Shown here piece by piece: positions 1 through 10,279 of a stretch of DNA of 64,000 bases (positions are counted from its first letter, which is position 1; each line of letters starts with the position of its first letter). The stretch spans positions 124,001-188,000 of the forward strand of contig JADNRY010000108.1 of the NCBI GenBank assembly GCA_015501585.1, written 5' to 3'. The stretch comes from Rhodocollybia butyracea (taxonomy: Eukaryota > Basidiomycota > Agaricomycetes > Agaricales > Omphalotaceae). The position numbers and the translations under genes are program-made. The notes beneath the pieces are model-generated. The model ran no database searches. It saw only the letters and a list, made by a program, of their open reading frames with translations, and was not told the origin of the DNA.

Positions 1-174
1 TACGAGCAATCTACTCCTCCCTGGGATATCCCTGACCCAGCTCAATATGACGAAATGCCCAGCGGTGTGTTACGTCTGTCTTTTGCGCTTGAGGATGATG
101 CCAATGTCTTTGTTAATCTCTTCAAAACTATTACTGTTTTTGATCCGATCGGGGTCAGTCGAGACTGTTGGTGA
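1..174 (+). CDS. 3' end of an unidentified gene (partial)
   Basis: Frame 1 is open from the left edge to a TGA at 172-174 and gives 57 residues with coding-like composition, including PWDIPDPAQYDEMP and a hydrophobic-charged segment FALEDDANVFVNLF. There is no start codon in view, so the gene begins left of the window. I do not recognise the family. It could also be the last piece of a transposon ORF, because a LINE starts shortly downstream. Confidence is low because it rests on one short open frame. Confidence 0.35.
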   Translation, partial: YEQSTPPWDIPDPAQYDEMPSGVLRLSFALEDDANVFVNLFKTITVFDPIGVSRDCW

Positions 175-578
175 ATCATACATATTTCTGGGAATGCACT
201 TCTGCTCATCATGAGTGGAATCGTACATCGGGAACGAGGAGCCACTGATTGTACCTTCTTTTATGTTATCCTTCTGTGTTGTACAACATATGTAATCACT
301 CACTATTCAATTCTTGCTTTTTCTTCTTTTCGATATCAAACTCGTATTTCTCGTCTACTGAACTACTACCGCGAACTTGACCAGGCAAATTCTACAGGCC
401 TCGCCTTTCATTACTAACCTGAAGCTTGTTCAGCGTTGATGTCACGACGTGAGTCATTTATGATTCGGCAATTACATCCACATCTTACCTTTGTGGAGTT
501 TCTGTCTCAGCTTCATAATGTCTACGTAGACCAGTCACTCGAGAATTAGAATTTCGTTAATTTCCTGCATTTCTTCTC
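175..578. other. Intergenic / LINE 5' flank
   Basis: No supportable gene. The stretch precedes the ATG of LINE ORF1 at 579 and probably includes the LINE 5' UTR. I could not find the element's 5' end or a target-site duplication. Confidence 0.4.
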
Positions 579-2042
579 ATGGACTCTCATACGGAAACAG
601 CACCTAACGTTCCTGGGCCTTTGCCACTGAAATTGTATACTGCCAATATGATACAGCCTACACCCTTGGCTTCCCTGGCCCCATTATCTCGCACGGAGAC
701 GGCAACGGCATTGTCTGCAACTGCAGCAAGCGACTCCTCGGCTCTGGAAACCACTACTGCCGAGCCCCGCGTCACTTCTGGTATGGTGGAACCCACTAAT
801 TCACGTACGCTACGGAAGCAGTCAAGCCATTCGCTGGCTGTTGCATCGGGTTCAGGTGACTCAGGCGAACCAGGTAAACGCAAAGGAAAGGAGAAAGAAG
901 TCGTCCCTTCTCACCCAGAACCCTCGTCATCTTCGTCTATGCTGGCGATTCCTGGCGAGAAAGAAGCTTTTGACTTTTTCCATCTCACTCCTCCACCTGC
1001 AACTGAAACCGCGATGAAAGCGAAAGATTGTAACAACGATAACGTTGCTCGACTGGCAGTTGCGATTCATCATCTACAGCTGCAGGGCAACACTGAACAT
1101 ATTGGTGTACGAGATGATATTACTACACTCGCTGCTGTGCAAGCCTCGTTCCGGGAAGCACTTGACACTCACCAAGGTGCTTCGTCTGCAGGACCATCCC
1201 TCCCGTCTTCTCTTGTGGCTTTCCCAGAATGGCACGATATTCATGCAGCTGTTAGCTCCCTTCAGGATTGTGCGAGCAGCCAATCAGCTGAGGTTAGTTG
1301 TCTGCGCACCGATGCTCATGATGTTCGCCAGCGACTACCCAATCTCGAACAAGTTACGAATGATCTTCAGTCATTACGAATCCCGAATGTGCAGAAGCAA
1401 ATACTGGATTTGCAACGGTATCTTGAAACCGAGGTAGCTGAGATGCGGGGAAGACTGTCGTCCCAGGCGTTGTCTCAACCTACTCTTCAGCCATTCCCTT
1501 CCCTAGGTGCAGGTGATGCGCCTCTGGCCAGTGGTTCCCGTTTCATTTCTCCTATGATGACACCCTCTACTTATGTATCGCCATATGGGGGTGCTACAGT
1601 GAAACATTCTCTTCCGGAAACCTTCCCTCAGGCTGCAAAATGTTTCCACCAGGAAGATGAGGGCACTGAACTTCTTGTCAAAGGAGTCAGGAATGAGGAA
1701 ACCACTGCCGCTGTTGCTCGAAGAATTTTGAGTACAACAGATACCGCCTTCGTCAAAGTACTTGCTGCATATCGTCTGCGCGATCGTTCTGCGTCGCCAC
1801 ACGTTGTTCTTCGTTTCAAAACATCAGATTCAGCATCCAGATTTCTTAGGATCGTCATCGATGCCTGTCCTTTGGAACTTCATGGTCTGCAATTCCGCCT
1901 GATCCCTCGTCCTGCAGCAGATAACACGGTGTCATATGAAACATTGCAAACTCGGTGGAATCCTCTTCCACCTCGCTCTGATATTCGCGCTCCAGAATTG
2001 CAGGGTCAATTGCGAGCTGAGTACCCGTCCACTGGATGGTGA
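579..2042 (+). CDS. LINE ORF1 protein
   Basis: An intact 487-codon frame starting at ATG 579. The first 130 residues or so are low-complexity (Ser, Thr, Ala, Glu) with a basic patch around KRKGKEKE. The middle looks helical or coiled-coil, with repeated Leu/Gln spacing around residues 225-295. The last 120 residues contain a globular segment (AFVKVLAAYRLRD, VVLRFKTSDSASRFL) compatible with an RRM-like RNA-binding fold, as expected for an ORF1p nucleic-acid chaperone. No CCHC zinc knuckle is visible. It sits directly upstream of the endonuclease/RT frame. The ORF1p assignment comes from position and architecture, not from a recognised signature. Unlike ORF2 it has no internal stop. Confidence 0.7.
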   Translation: MDSHTETAPNVPGPLPLKLYTANMIQPTPLASLAPLSRTETATALSATAASDSSALETTTAEPRVTSGMVEPTNSRTLRKQSSHSLAVASGSGDSGEPGKRKGKEKEVVPSHPEPSSSSSMLAIPGEKEAFDFFHLTPPPATETAMKAKDCNNDNVARLAVAIHHLQLQGNTEHIGVRDDITTLAAVQASFREALDTHQGASSAGPSLPSSLVAFPEWHDIHAAVSSLQDCASSQSAEVSCLRTDAHDVRQRLPNLEQVTNDLQSLRIPNVQKQILDLQRYLETEVAEMRGRLSSQALSQPTLQPFPSLGAGDAPLASGSRFISPMMTPSTYVSPYGGATVKHSLPETFPQAAKCFHQEDEGTELLVKGVRNEETTAAVARRILSTTDTAFVKVLAAYRLRDRSASPHVVLRFKTSDSASRFLRIVIDACPLELHGLQFRLIPRPAADNTVSYETLQTRWNPLPPRSDIRAPELQGQLRAEYPSTGW

Positions 2043-2120
2043 GATCTCATCTTCATTATAATCTGTTTCGTGGTTATGTTAAAATGGTAATATAGTATTT
2101 CTACTGTAACACTGGATCAT

Positions 2121-2273
2121 CCAGTGACTACTGCTCATGCATGCATCTTTCCTTCATTTCCTCCCTCGCCTCCTGTCACTATCACCCATGCTTCGCTCTT
2201 TCCTTCATCTCTTTCCTCGCTTCCAGTTACTACTGCACATGCCCCCCTTTTTCCTTCATGTCCTTCCTTGCCT
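2121..2273 (+). repeat. Three tandem 51-nt units at the ORF1/ORF2 junction
   Basis: Three adjacent, diverged 51-nt units each encode a variant of VTxAHAxxFPSxPS in the ORF2 frame. They directly precede the endonuclease domain, in a region with no in-frame ATG. They may be a linker repeat or part of a translational reinitiation region. Confidence 0.75.
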
Positions 2274-5200
2274 GGTGAGAGTTGTCTATGTATCTCTGTA
2301 CTTGTATGGAATATACATGGTAGTCTTATTCTCAAGTTGCGAGATAACGTCTTCACGCAGTACATTCAAAACTTCGAAATCGCATTCCTATTGGAAACAT
2401 GGCTCAGACCCGGCCAAGACGACAGCCTACCACTGCCTAGTGGTTATAGAATTGTTTCTTCTCCTCGACCTGACCGGCCTGGTCTAAGGCGTGCAGGTGG
2501 AGGCGTGGCGGTGATCTTCAAAGAGCAACTGGACATCGTGGTGAAAACCGAGCACTGTATGCCCGACATCGTAGTGTTGGAAACCCCTGACTTCATGCTC
2601 GTAGGCGCATATCTACTTCCCTCAGGATCATCCTATGGTGATTGGTCGGAATGTGACCCTGTTGATAGGTTGGAAGACATTATCACTATCTATGCGAAGG
2701 GTGTGAAACCGACTTACGTTCTTGGAGATCTAAACTGTCGAACTGCGGACTTGGTTCGTGCAGAGGACAGCCCTCCTCGTATTTCTCTCGATAAAGTTTC
2801 TAACTCTCGCGGGAAGTGGATGTTAGATCTATGTAGAGACAACGTACTGGAGCTTCTCAATGGCACCTGCTACAAAATTAATACCCCAGGACAATTGACC
2901 TCGTTCCAACCTATGGGTTCGGCTGTAGTAGATTATGTCCTGGCCTCAAAATCTGCGCTACCTTCGCTCCAGTGTGGTGCTCTTACTGTCGTGAAATCAC
3001 CGCAGTCAGACCATGCTGCTATCGAATTGACTTTACCTTACCAGCCCGGTGAGCAATTGGACGTACTGCCGACATTGGATTCCGATGACCTCTGCTCTCC
3101 TGAGCTGCCTCCCACTGAGCTTGACAATGTGGTCTCTGATGTTTTACTTCTGGCCCAAAATACGACAGAGGCTATTGATTCGTTGTATGGTCCGGTGTTT
3201 GCTGATACCGGCATCTGTGCAGTGTACTTGGCCGCGGCCTCCCATTTACATGTTTCTTCGGAAAGACAAGCAGCGTTTGCGGTTTACTGGGGAGAAAACA
3301 GTATCTGGAATAATGTCGCGATTATCCCTCAGATGCCGCCACCAACAACAAATCGCGCAATCATATGTGCGCTGATCTCTGCTCTGCAAATGGCGGAGCA
3401 ATGCCCACAGAGACACTTGGATATATACACCTCGTCAGAATTTCTTATCTGTTCTTTCTGTTATTGGGCAGCGGAGCATGAGCAACATGCTTATGATTGC
3501 GCTCACAGTGATCTCATTAAGGTTGCTGTATCTTTTCTGCGCAACCGTGCAGCTCCTGTACAGTTTCGAATGATATCGCGCAAATCCAATGCTCATTCGA
3601 TGGTAACTCAGAACTGGGCATCTCAGGTGGCAAAGTCATGCAGAGCGTATGTTTGGCTTGTTCCTCCTCCCTATCCTGAACCTGCTTCAGTAACCGGGAA
3701 TCGTATACTGCATAGGAGAAAAGTCTTTTCGGAGCTGGAAGAGTACTGCCCTACAAAAACTACGCCATTTATTCAAGTCAGCGACCCAGACAGAGAGGAG
3801 CTGGATCCGGACCACATGCATTCTCATAGGGGGCGTAATCGGTACAGGAATTTTGACAATCGTGGATGTTTCTGACAACTTCATAGGGAACGTGACCAAC
3901 GCCGTATAAATCAGTCTAAACTATTGTCTTCAGACTCCTCGTTTTGCTTCTGGCGATACATCAGAGAGTGGACGGATACAAAGAAAAGGCCAAGCCGAGT
4001 ATCAGCAACGCAGTTGGCAGATGTATTTGAAGCCCGTCTGAATCCCCTACCTGAGCCTCCGGCATATTTTGACAAGGCGTTGCGAGAATTGAATCACCTT
4101 CTGTCGAGTTCAATCCCTCAGGCTACAACAGATAACACTCCCCTTCATTCCTTCTCGAAATTGATTACAGAATTGGAAGTGGCTCATTGCAAAGCGAAAC
4201 TCCGTCACCGCTCCTCCAAAAGTGCTCGTGGAATCGATGCAGTCTCTTATAAGCTGATTGATAGAATCCCTAACTCTGCCCTGGTTGCTCTGTTCAATCG
4301 TTGCATTTTTGACCTTGATGCCCCGCAGCAGTGGTTCACTACTATCCTGATCGGTATTCTGAAACTTGGTCTTAATTGTGATGAGCCTGACAGTTATTGC
4401 ATCATTGGATTGGAGTCCTGTCTTCTAAAAATGCTCACATTGATTATCGACTGTCGTGTGCGTGAATGGGCAGAACATACTGATCTTCTACCAGACTCGC
4501 AGAACGGTTTTCGAGAAGGCTATCGCACGCATAACAACTCCTTCATTCTTCGCTCGGCCATTGAGGAAGCAAGAGCTCATGGGAAATCCCTCTTTGTGGC
4601 CTTCGTTGACTTAAAGAATGCATTCCCTTCAACCGATATTCCTACTCTATGGAGAAAGTTATTCACTTTTGGAATGTCTGGTCCTCTGTTTGACTGGCTC
4701 CGACTGTTGTATGCGCAAATGCGTTATGTTGTTCATCATGGGGATCAAGTTTCCTCTGCGTTTTGAAGTCTAATTGGACTGCTAACTGGTGATACGCTCT
4801 CGCCAATTCTATGGAATATTTACTTCTCCGATCTAGTCTTGCCGGAGCGCAACGATGATGTCTACCTCATGGGCCGAAACGTCTCTCATGTGGAACAGGC
4901 TGATGACGTCGCACTTTGGTCAACATTGGCGAGTGGCTTACAGGCGAAACTTGACTGTTTCTTCACTTGGTGTCGTCTGAATTCAATGCAGATAAGTGTC
5001 AAGAAGACCAAGTGGATGTTATTTGGCCCACTTCCAATGGTGGTCCCTGTGTTTTTGGTGGACAATGCGGCAATCGACTTGGTTGCGTCGTATAAGTATG
5101 TTGGTCTGCAGTTCATTTCGACGCATCGGTATATTTTGGCACCGGTGTATAGTGTGAAAGCATCGAAAGCTCGAAACGTAGTGAGAGCCTCGTTTGCGTT

Positions 5201-6209
5201 GGAATCTGCTATAGGTTGTCTTTCCCCGCAATCAGGTGTTACACTATACATGGCGCGAGTTGATCCTTATCTTATTTTTGGATGCGAAGTTGTGCTCGAC
5301 ATTGATCTAGCTTTATTGCAATCTTTGCAGGACGTTCAGCATCAGTTTCTTCGACGGCTGCTTGGAGTTGGCAAACGGTCATTGTTGGCCCCTTTATTCA
5401 TTGATTCAGGCATTCAGCCTGTCCGCTATCGGCGCATATCTCTAGCTCTGACTTATCTTCAAACACTGCTCCATCTCCCGGATCGACGCATCGTTTCCTC
5501 TGCGCTGAAAAACTCTTTTCATCTGGTAATGGACCACCATCCATCCTGGGTAAACGACATCATGGTAGTACTCTCGCGTTTGCCTATTCCTGTGGAGTGC
5601 TCTCTAGATGACCTTCGTGACCCGGACAGAATCTCGGGACTCATCGTTGCAGTGAAATCTTCATGTGATAACTCTTTAACTGCAGATATCCAGCAGTTTG
5701 TACGGACGCACTTGCTCAGACATCGGGTGGAATACAACGACTACGGTCAGCCACTTCATACAAGTGCGACACGAGTGTTACGACCCTATCTCAAACTCAT
5801 CACAGTACCAAAACACAGACATGCTTTCACTCACTTGATAATGTCGTCTCATCCTTTGGCTATTGAATTGTTACGCTATTCGGAACGGAACCGTCCGTAC
5901 ATCCCTAGGGAATGGAGACTGTGCCGTTTTTGTAGGCTAGCAGTAGAAGATGAAGCACATGCATTGTTGGACTGTACTATGGATCCTGATCTTCACCGTC
6001 TTCGGGAGGAATATTTCATGGAAATGGATGTCTTGGCGCCTGGCTTGTCAAGTATGCGATACAATTGTTCTTCATATGTTTTCTTGTGTAGAATTCTTTT
6101 TGACTCTCGTTTTCTGACTCTTACTGCCAAGTATATCTTTGACGTCTTCGCAGTATTCGTAAATAGGGAGGTGTATATTCCTGAACCTCATTTGTATGCA
6201 AGCATGTAA
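2124..6209 (+). pseudogene. LINE ORF2: endonuclease, dead RNase H-like domain, reverse transcriptase
   Basis: One frame of about 1,360 codons is interrupted only by TGA at 3873-3875 and 4764-4766. The endonuclease (about 2280-3040) keeps WNIHG, the Glu of FLLETWL, GDLNCR and SDHAA. About 3210-3650 has RNase H-fold spacing, but its usual Asp/Glu positions read Ala, Ile, Ser and Ser. The RT follows, with FVAFVDLKNAF (motif A), a GDTLSPILWNIY block just after the second stop, and QADD in place of YADD (motif C). A C-terminal RLCRFCR...EDEAHALLDC zinc knuckle lies near 5925-5980. Restoring Arg at either TGA needs one C-to-T reversal. No ATG lies in frame before the endonuclease; the first in-frame Met is near 2560. 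Alternative readings such as introns over the stops are unlikely because homology continues in frame on both sides. Confidence 0.88.
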
Positions 6210-6445
6210 TGGTATTCTTCATTTTCTGGTTATCTTGCATATTGTGAGGAATATGTTTCTTTGAGTGCCTTTTTTTAGGTCGTGTATAGTCTTAATGTTG
6301 TGAGACGGTACGGCGAGTGCTGATCACAGCAACATCGAGGCTATGCATCCCAGGCATGTATTTGGCGCGATACATGTGGCTGGGACCCCGGCAGTTCCTA
6401 AATGGGACCACGTCAGTTATACTACCACTACCACTACCGCAAACA
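6210..6445. other. Intergenic, LINE 3' flank
   Basis: Holds the presumed LINE 3' UTR and a short imperfect TACCAC microsatellite around 6418-6438, which lies at the 3' end of the neighbouring F-box gene. Nothing else is supportable. Confidence 0.4.
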
Positions 6446-7903
6446 TCATATCTGCTTCCAAGTCTTCCTGTACATCTTCCCGCCTCTGCCTCCAATCAGG
6501 CCAAGGCATGGACTCAACCCACAGGGACAAGTCGGGAGCCGGCAAATTCTCAAAAAATTTCTCGGCTGTTTGGAGTGCAAGGTCGGGTGGGTAGCATCTA
6601 GCTCTGGCAGTTTCAAATTCACTTTCTCCAAAGTGCATTCTGAGCGTTGTATCATCTCTTTCAACTCGATGAGCGGGGCTCGCATTTCGAACGGCGCTCC
6701 CAAACCTTCCTCGTCTGAGATGATAGAGACATCGAGTTGTGTCAAACTTGGTAAACAGACAAAACTCCAAGCACCATGTTGAAAATTGTAATCAAGGACA
6801 CCCACTTCTAATGTTGAAAGAAGGGGATGCGACATGACCTGTGTATCGGTAGAAGATGTGGTCGAATCGGAGATGGACTGATGCTGACCAGCAAAACAGC
6901 TGACTTTCAGGTATTTCAATGAAGGACACTTGCGAAGTAGACCTGCAAGGGAATGCCCATTGTAAACGCGAACTCTCAGCTTCAACAGAAGTTCGAAATT
7001 CACTGCGTCAGTCTCAAAGAGGGATGGGATATCTAATGACTGCACTGGTGGGAAATATCGAAACATCTGTCCAAGGTTCGGGGGATTATACCGTCTGAGG
7101 TTAAGCTTCAAATCCTCGAGATGAGGGAAAAGTGGGACAGAGGGAGTAAGAGCGTGCTTGGCGTCAAGCAGATCGACAAATTGGATGGGAAAATGTGCCC
7201 TCCCATTAAGTATCAAGGTTCTCCATCTATCTGCGCTCTCTAACAACATCTCCAAAACATCAAGGTGAGCAGGAGAAACAACCTGAGATTTGGCATACCA
7301 GGCATAGTCCAGGTCGATTCTGACATTCATTGGTGCATAAGATCTAGAGCAAAGGATGCATGCTTTCAGAAACTCTAGCACCTCGGAAGAATGCTGGGGA
7401 TCTTTGTATCTGAATTGAACATGTATGCAGGACCAAAAGGCTGGCTGCGAAAGTGCTTCATTCTGCCACCGGATGCAAACCCAGGTGAGCAAGAAAGTAG
7501 TGCCAGAAATCATTCTATCCTCCATAGGTTCTATAGCTTCTTCAGGGACTATGTAGCGAATCCCAGGTTCAAGATCTGGGCTTGAATATCTTCTGTAAAC
7601 AACAAACTGAAAGATTTCATTCAAAATTTCCGAGGGAAGAGCTCGGATGGGAGCAAGGAGGGATTCCTTGAGTTCCAAGGTTTTCGAGATATGAGCCCGA
7701 ATAGTATCATCTTCGCAAGAGTCAAGATCCTTGCGAGCGCGCACGATGTAGGCATGTAGCTCGGCTTTTTCATCGGAGGAGCTCGGGATAAAGTTGGATC
7801 TGATCTTGGTGAGCGTTTCTGTAAAGTCTTTCTGGTAGACTAAAAGCAAGGGATCTGGCTGGGAAGATTCAGAAGTGCTCCTTGCATCAACATTGAATGA
7901 CAT
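6446..7903 (-). CDS. F-box/LRR protein, copy 1
   Basis: A 485-codon single-exon frame from ATG 7903. Residues 1-85 form the usual agaric leader with a coiled segment (AELHAYIVRARKDLDSCE). The F-box core LAPIRALPSEILNEIFQFVV follows at about 85-105, then a leucine-rich region of degenerate repeats. F-box proteins of this type are expected to be substrate receptors of SCF ubiquitin ligases; the substrate is unknown. It is a clear paralogue of the gene at 12534-13877, and the upstream 100-200 bp is also shared (about 8035-8107 resembles 14027-14098). The last 55 residues or so are probably out of frame: the parallel minus frame down to 6417 reads EKFFENLPAPDLSLWVESM, and that peptide is conserved in the tail fragment at 9877-10013. 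This suggests a recent frameshift near 6590 or an unseen intron. Confidence 0.8.
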   Translation of the reverse strand: MSFNVDARSTSESSQPDPLLLVYQKDFTETLTKIRSNFIPSSSDEKAELHAYIVRARKDLDSCEDDTIRAHISKTLELKESLLAPIRALPSEILNEIFQFVVYRRYSSPDLEPGIRYIVPEEAIEPMEDRMISGTTFLLTWVCIRWQNEALSQPAFWSCIHVQFRYKDPQHSSEVLEFLKACILCSRSYAPMNVRIDLDYAWYAKSQVVSPAHLDVLEMLLESADRWRTLILNGRAHFPIQFVDLLDAKHALTPSVPLFPHLEDLKLNLRRYNPPNLGQMFRYFPPVQSLDIPSLFETDAVNFELLLKLRVRVYNGHSLAGLLRKCPSLKYLKVSCFAGQHQSISDSTTSSTDTQVMSHPLLSTLEVGVLDYNFQHGAWSFVCLPSLTQLDVSIISDEEGLGAPFEMRAPLIELKEMIQRSECTLEKVNLKLPELDATHPTLHSKQPRNFLRICRLPTCPCGLSPCLGLIGGRGGKMYRKTWKQI

Positions 7904-8159
7904 GATGTCCAGGAGCCAAGATTAAAGATGGAGGCGTGACGCCATTGACGGTATGACTGCTAAGTATGATCACGTTATGTTCCAGGCCCAAGAAGCAAGG
8001 TGAAGAACGCAAATAAAGGCGCGTAACCCGGAATTCCGTTTGTTTCTCTGCCACCCTTACAAAAACTCAAACCCGGCTGCCTTACGCAGAACTATGGCTC
8101 GACTGTCCAGGACGGAACGCGTTTAATGGTTTGGAAGTCACCACACTGAAGAATAATCA

Positions 8160-9536
8160 TCACCCTCATGACAGCCGACCTACAACAATTGTTGAAATAC
8201 CACTCTCTTCAAGTTGACATCCGGGGGGTCGACAGGCCAGACTGATTGCTTTACAACCCGTACATTGCGTCGACAGTCCACGCACGCTGCCATCGAAACT
8301 CTCATTTGGATCTGTCTCGAATCGGGTTCCCTCCATTGCAAAAGCTCATCCCCAGTGAAAATCGACATGATTGAAATTGATTGAAATCGAGTAAGATTGA
8401 GTGATATTGGTTCAAATTGAGCGATATCGGTTCAGATTGGAAACTGTCAGCAAGTGACAGGTGTATTTACTTGTCACCGGGGAGAACCGATTTCCTTCGA
8501 AAAGTGAGACTTTAACCGATTTTTTTTGTTTAAGATTGAATGGAATTGGTTTCCATTGTTTCACATTGTATCATATCGAAAGAAATTGGTTCTTATTACA
8601 AAAGAAAATGGTTCTTATTACACAATTCATGTTCATTATCATTGGTTCAAAATGGTTCATATATAGCTATGTACGTCGATTCTATATACATATGCACGAC
8701 ACCAGGCCACACCATACTTGCAAGCAAACAAATCAGAGAAATTGCTGCCTTTGAAGCGAGTTTGAAAAGACTTAGTTAGCTGAAACTGAATGAACAAGGT
8801 AGAACTCACCGAGTCTGCTTCAGGTGTGTTGGCTATCTGTGAAGTATGAAACCAGTGATTAGTAGGTTAATTGAACAAACAGCAAATGAAGAACACACCT
8901 GAATTGCTGTCTATGCACCAGTTCTTGACCAGTTCAAAATGTGTTAAGGATAGGTTTTGGAATCTTCAGATAACAGAAGGGTGATTGTGGTGGTCTGTAA
9001 GAGAAATGCCTTTAGTGTTTCGACTTGCATAAAATATTTTTATGGCGCGGCGTTCTCTTGACGTGTCCACGGGGCAGATTTTCAATAGCTTATATTGTTC
9101 AGAACAACGTAGAACCAATGTGGTTCAAAACCAACAGATTCGGTATGTATTGGTTTGGGTAAGGGATTGACAGCTACCAATTTCATCCGATTTCACCCGA
9201 TTTTATCCAATTTCATCCAATCTCAACCATTTGAACCATGTCGATTTTCACTGGGGCTCATCTTTGAGTATGGGACCATCGATCGCAATCGGAAAACGAC
9301 GACTTCCGTCAGCACCATCTGTCCCTGTACCTACGCTTCCTTCAGGCCTCTCCAATCTCGGCCAGCTTGGCAATGCAAGTCATTCGAGTTTGAACCTAAC
9401 ACTGAGTACAGGCCACCTATCAATGTCGTCTTTCCAGAAATGGTGGAAGAATGTGTCGAAGGGCTACAAGGAGGGGTTAGAGTTTTCGAGAGCCAAGCTG
9501 AAAGGTTTCTCAGCTGCACGAAAAGCTGATGAAAAG
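8160..9536 (+). pseudogene. Open frame split by a DNA transposon, unknown product
   Basis: A plus-strand frame is open from about 8190 to 8349 and continues in phase after the 907-bp transposon, from 9262 to a possible splice donor (AAAG|GTAATG) at about 9537. The right half contains SSFQKWWKNVSKGYKEGLEF and AKLKGFSAARKADEK, which look coding. Removing the element and one copy of its 5-bp duplication joins the two halves without a stop. There is no start codon that I trust and no recognised family. It could be chance openness of about 150 codons, so confidence is low. Confidence 0.3.
8350..9256. mobile_element. Non-autonomous DNA transposon (907 bp), CCCCAGTG termini
   Basis: A perfect 20-bp terminal inverted repeat at 8350-8369 and 9237-9256 begins CCCCAGTGAAAATCG. 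It is flanked by CTCAT on both sides (8345-8349 and 9257-9261), consistent with a 5-bp target duplication. Inside each end are iterated short units of the type TGAAATYGG, in inverted orientation at the two ends. No transposase is visible. I cannot assign the superfamily; the 5-bp duplication is compatible with some hAT lineages. Confidence 0.8.
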
Positions 9537-9539
9537 GTA

Positions 9540-9876
9540 ATGATGCATACTCTATTTGACAGAACGTTAGATTTGGATTGGTGTTACATGGTGCATATCG
9601 AATTCACCTAGTTATTGCTACAGTTGTTCACTACTTTACTCTTTTCATGCTTCTGTGATCATTCACGCTTGAAGATTAGGATCATTGTCATTGCTCAATT
9701 TCCCGTTCCCTGGGTCACTAAAACTGCTGCCCGCCTGATAATATCTTAATGACGTTAATTACGCTTTATCTAGTAGATTCCCGTGCAGTAGCAAGGAGCT
9801 TACAGGATATACTTTAGTTCTTTTTACATTTGTAGTACACATTTGCAAGCGCTATAGGTAGGAATACTCGCAGGTG
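9540..9876. other. Intergenic
   Basis: AT-rich sequence with no supportable gene, RNA or repeat. Confidence 0.4.
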
Positions 9877-10013
9877 TTATGAAAACCCAGCTGCCTCAAG
9901 AAGCGGGTCCCGCTCTTCCTGCAACTGCCTCCAATCAGGCCAAAGCATGGAATCAACACACAAGGACTTGGCCGGCAAATTCTTTAAAAAATTCTCTCCT
10001 ATTCGGAGTGCAA
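9877..10013 (-). pseudogene. F-box gene tail fragment
   Basis: About 90 bp at 9926-10013 matches the 3' coding end of F-box copy 1 (6484-6580) with a 6-nt length difference that keeps the frame. On the minus strand it encodes NFLKNLPAKSLCVDSMLWPDWRQ-type residues homologous to the alternative C-terminal frame of copy 1. The rest of an F-box gene is absent, so this is a duplicated or rearranged tail. Confidence 0.6.
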
Positions 10014-10279
10014 GGTAGTGCACTCGGGAACGGCATGGTTCATTTTTTGATTTTCGGCGTTCGCCCTCCCGGATCTCAATTGCTGTCACGTATTGATTGT
10101 ATTAAATCTTATCTTATCTACCTCCCCATCGCGCAAGTTGTTTGCATAGGTATCAGCAGGCAAAGCGTTTGGGCTGAGGGTGGGTATGTAGAGCACCCTT
10201 GGATGTGGAAATTGTTCACCCGCTGGGCATGTGGGCACTTTCAGCGACATTTGGCGATTATCTGCTACCATAAAGAATA
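10014..10279. repeat. Left arm of an inverted duplication (partner 12290-12580)
   Basis: The segment starting CACTCGGGAACGGCATGG reads as the reverse complement of 12290-12580, with small indels and substitutions across about 260 bp. In the right arm this sequence is the 3' end and flank of F-box copy 2. The left arm stops at the hAT-like element. Confidence 0.75.

Larger units (their letters stand above)
579..6209 (+). mobile_element. Non-LTR retrotransposon (LINE), two ORFs, inactivated
   Basis: The unit holds an ORF1 (579-2042) and an ORF2 with apurinic-type endonuclease, RNase H-like domain, reverse transcriptase and a C-terminal zinc knuckle. That order resembles fungal Tad-type LINEs except that the RNase H-like segment lies before the RT. 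ORF1 and ORF2 are in the same frame, with stops at 2040-2042 and 2088-2090 between them. No poly-A tail is evident after 6209, only a T-rich run near 6271-6277, and neither end could be fixed by a target duplication. The copy is dead because ORF2 has two in-frame TGA codons. Confidence 0.88.

Noticed and set aside
8366..8650. CRISPR-like short repeats of the ATTGG/GAAATCG type
   Set aside because: The units are adjacent, diverged and lack spacers. They are inverted at the other end of the same transposon, so they are subterminal transposon repeats.
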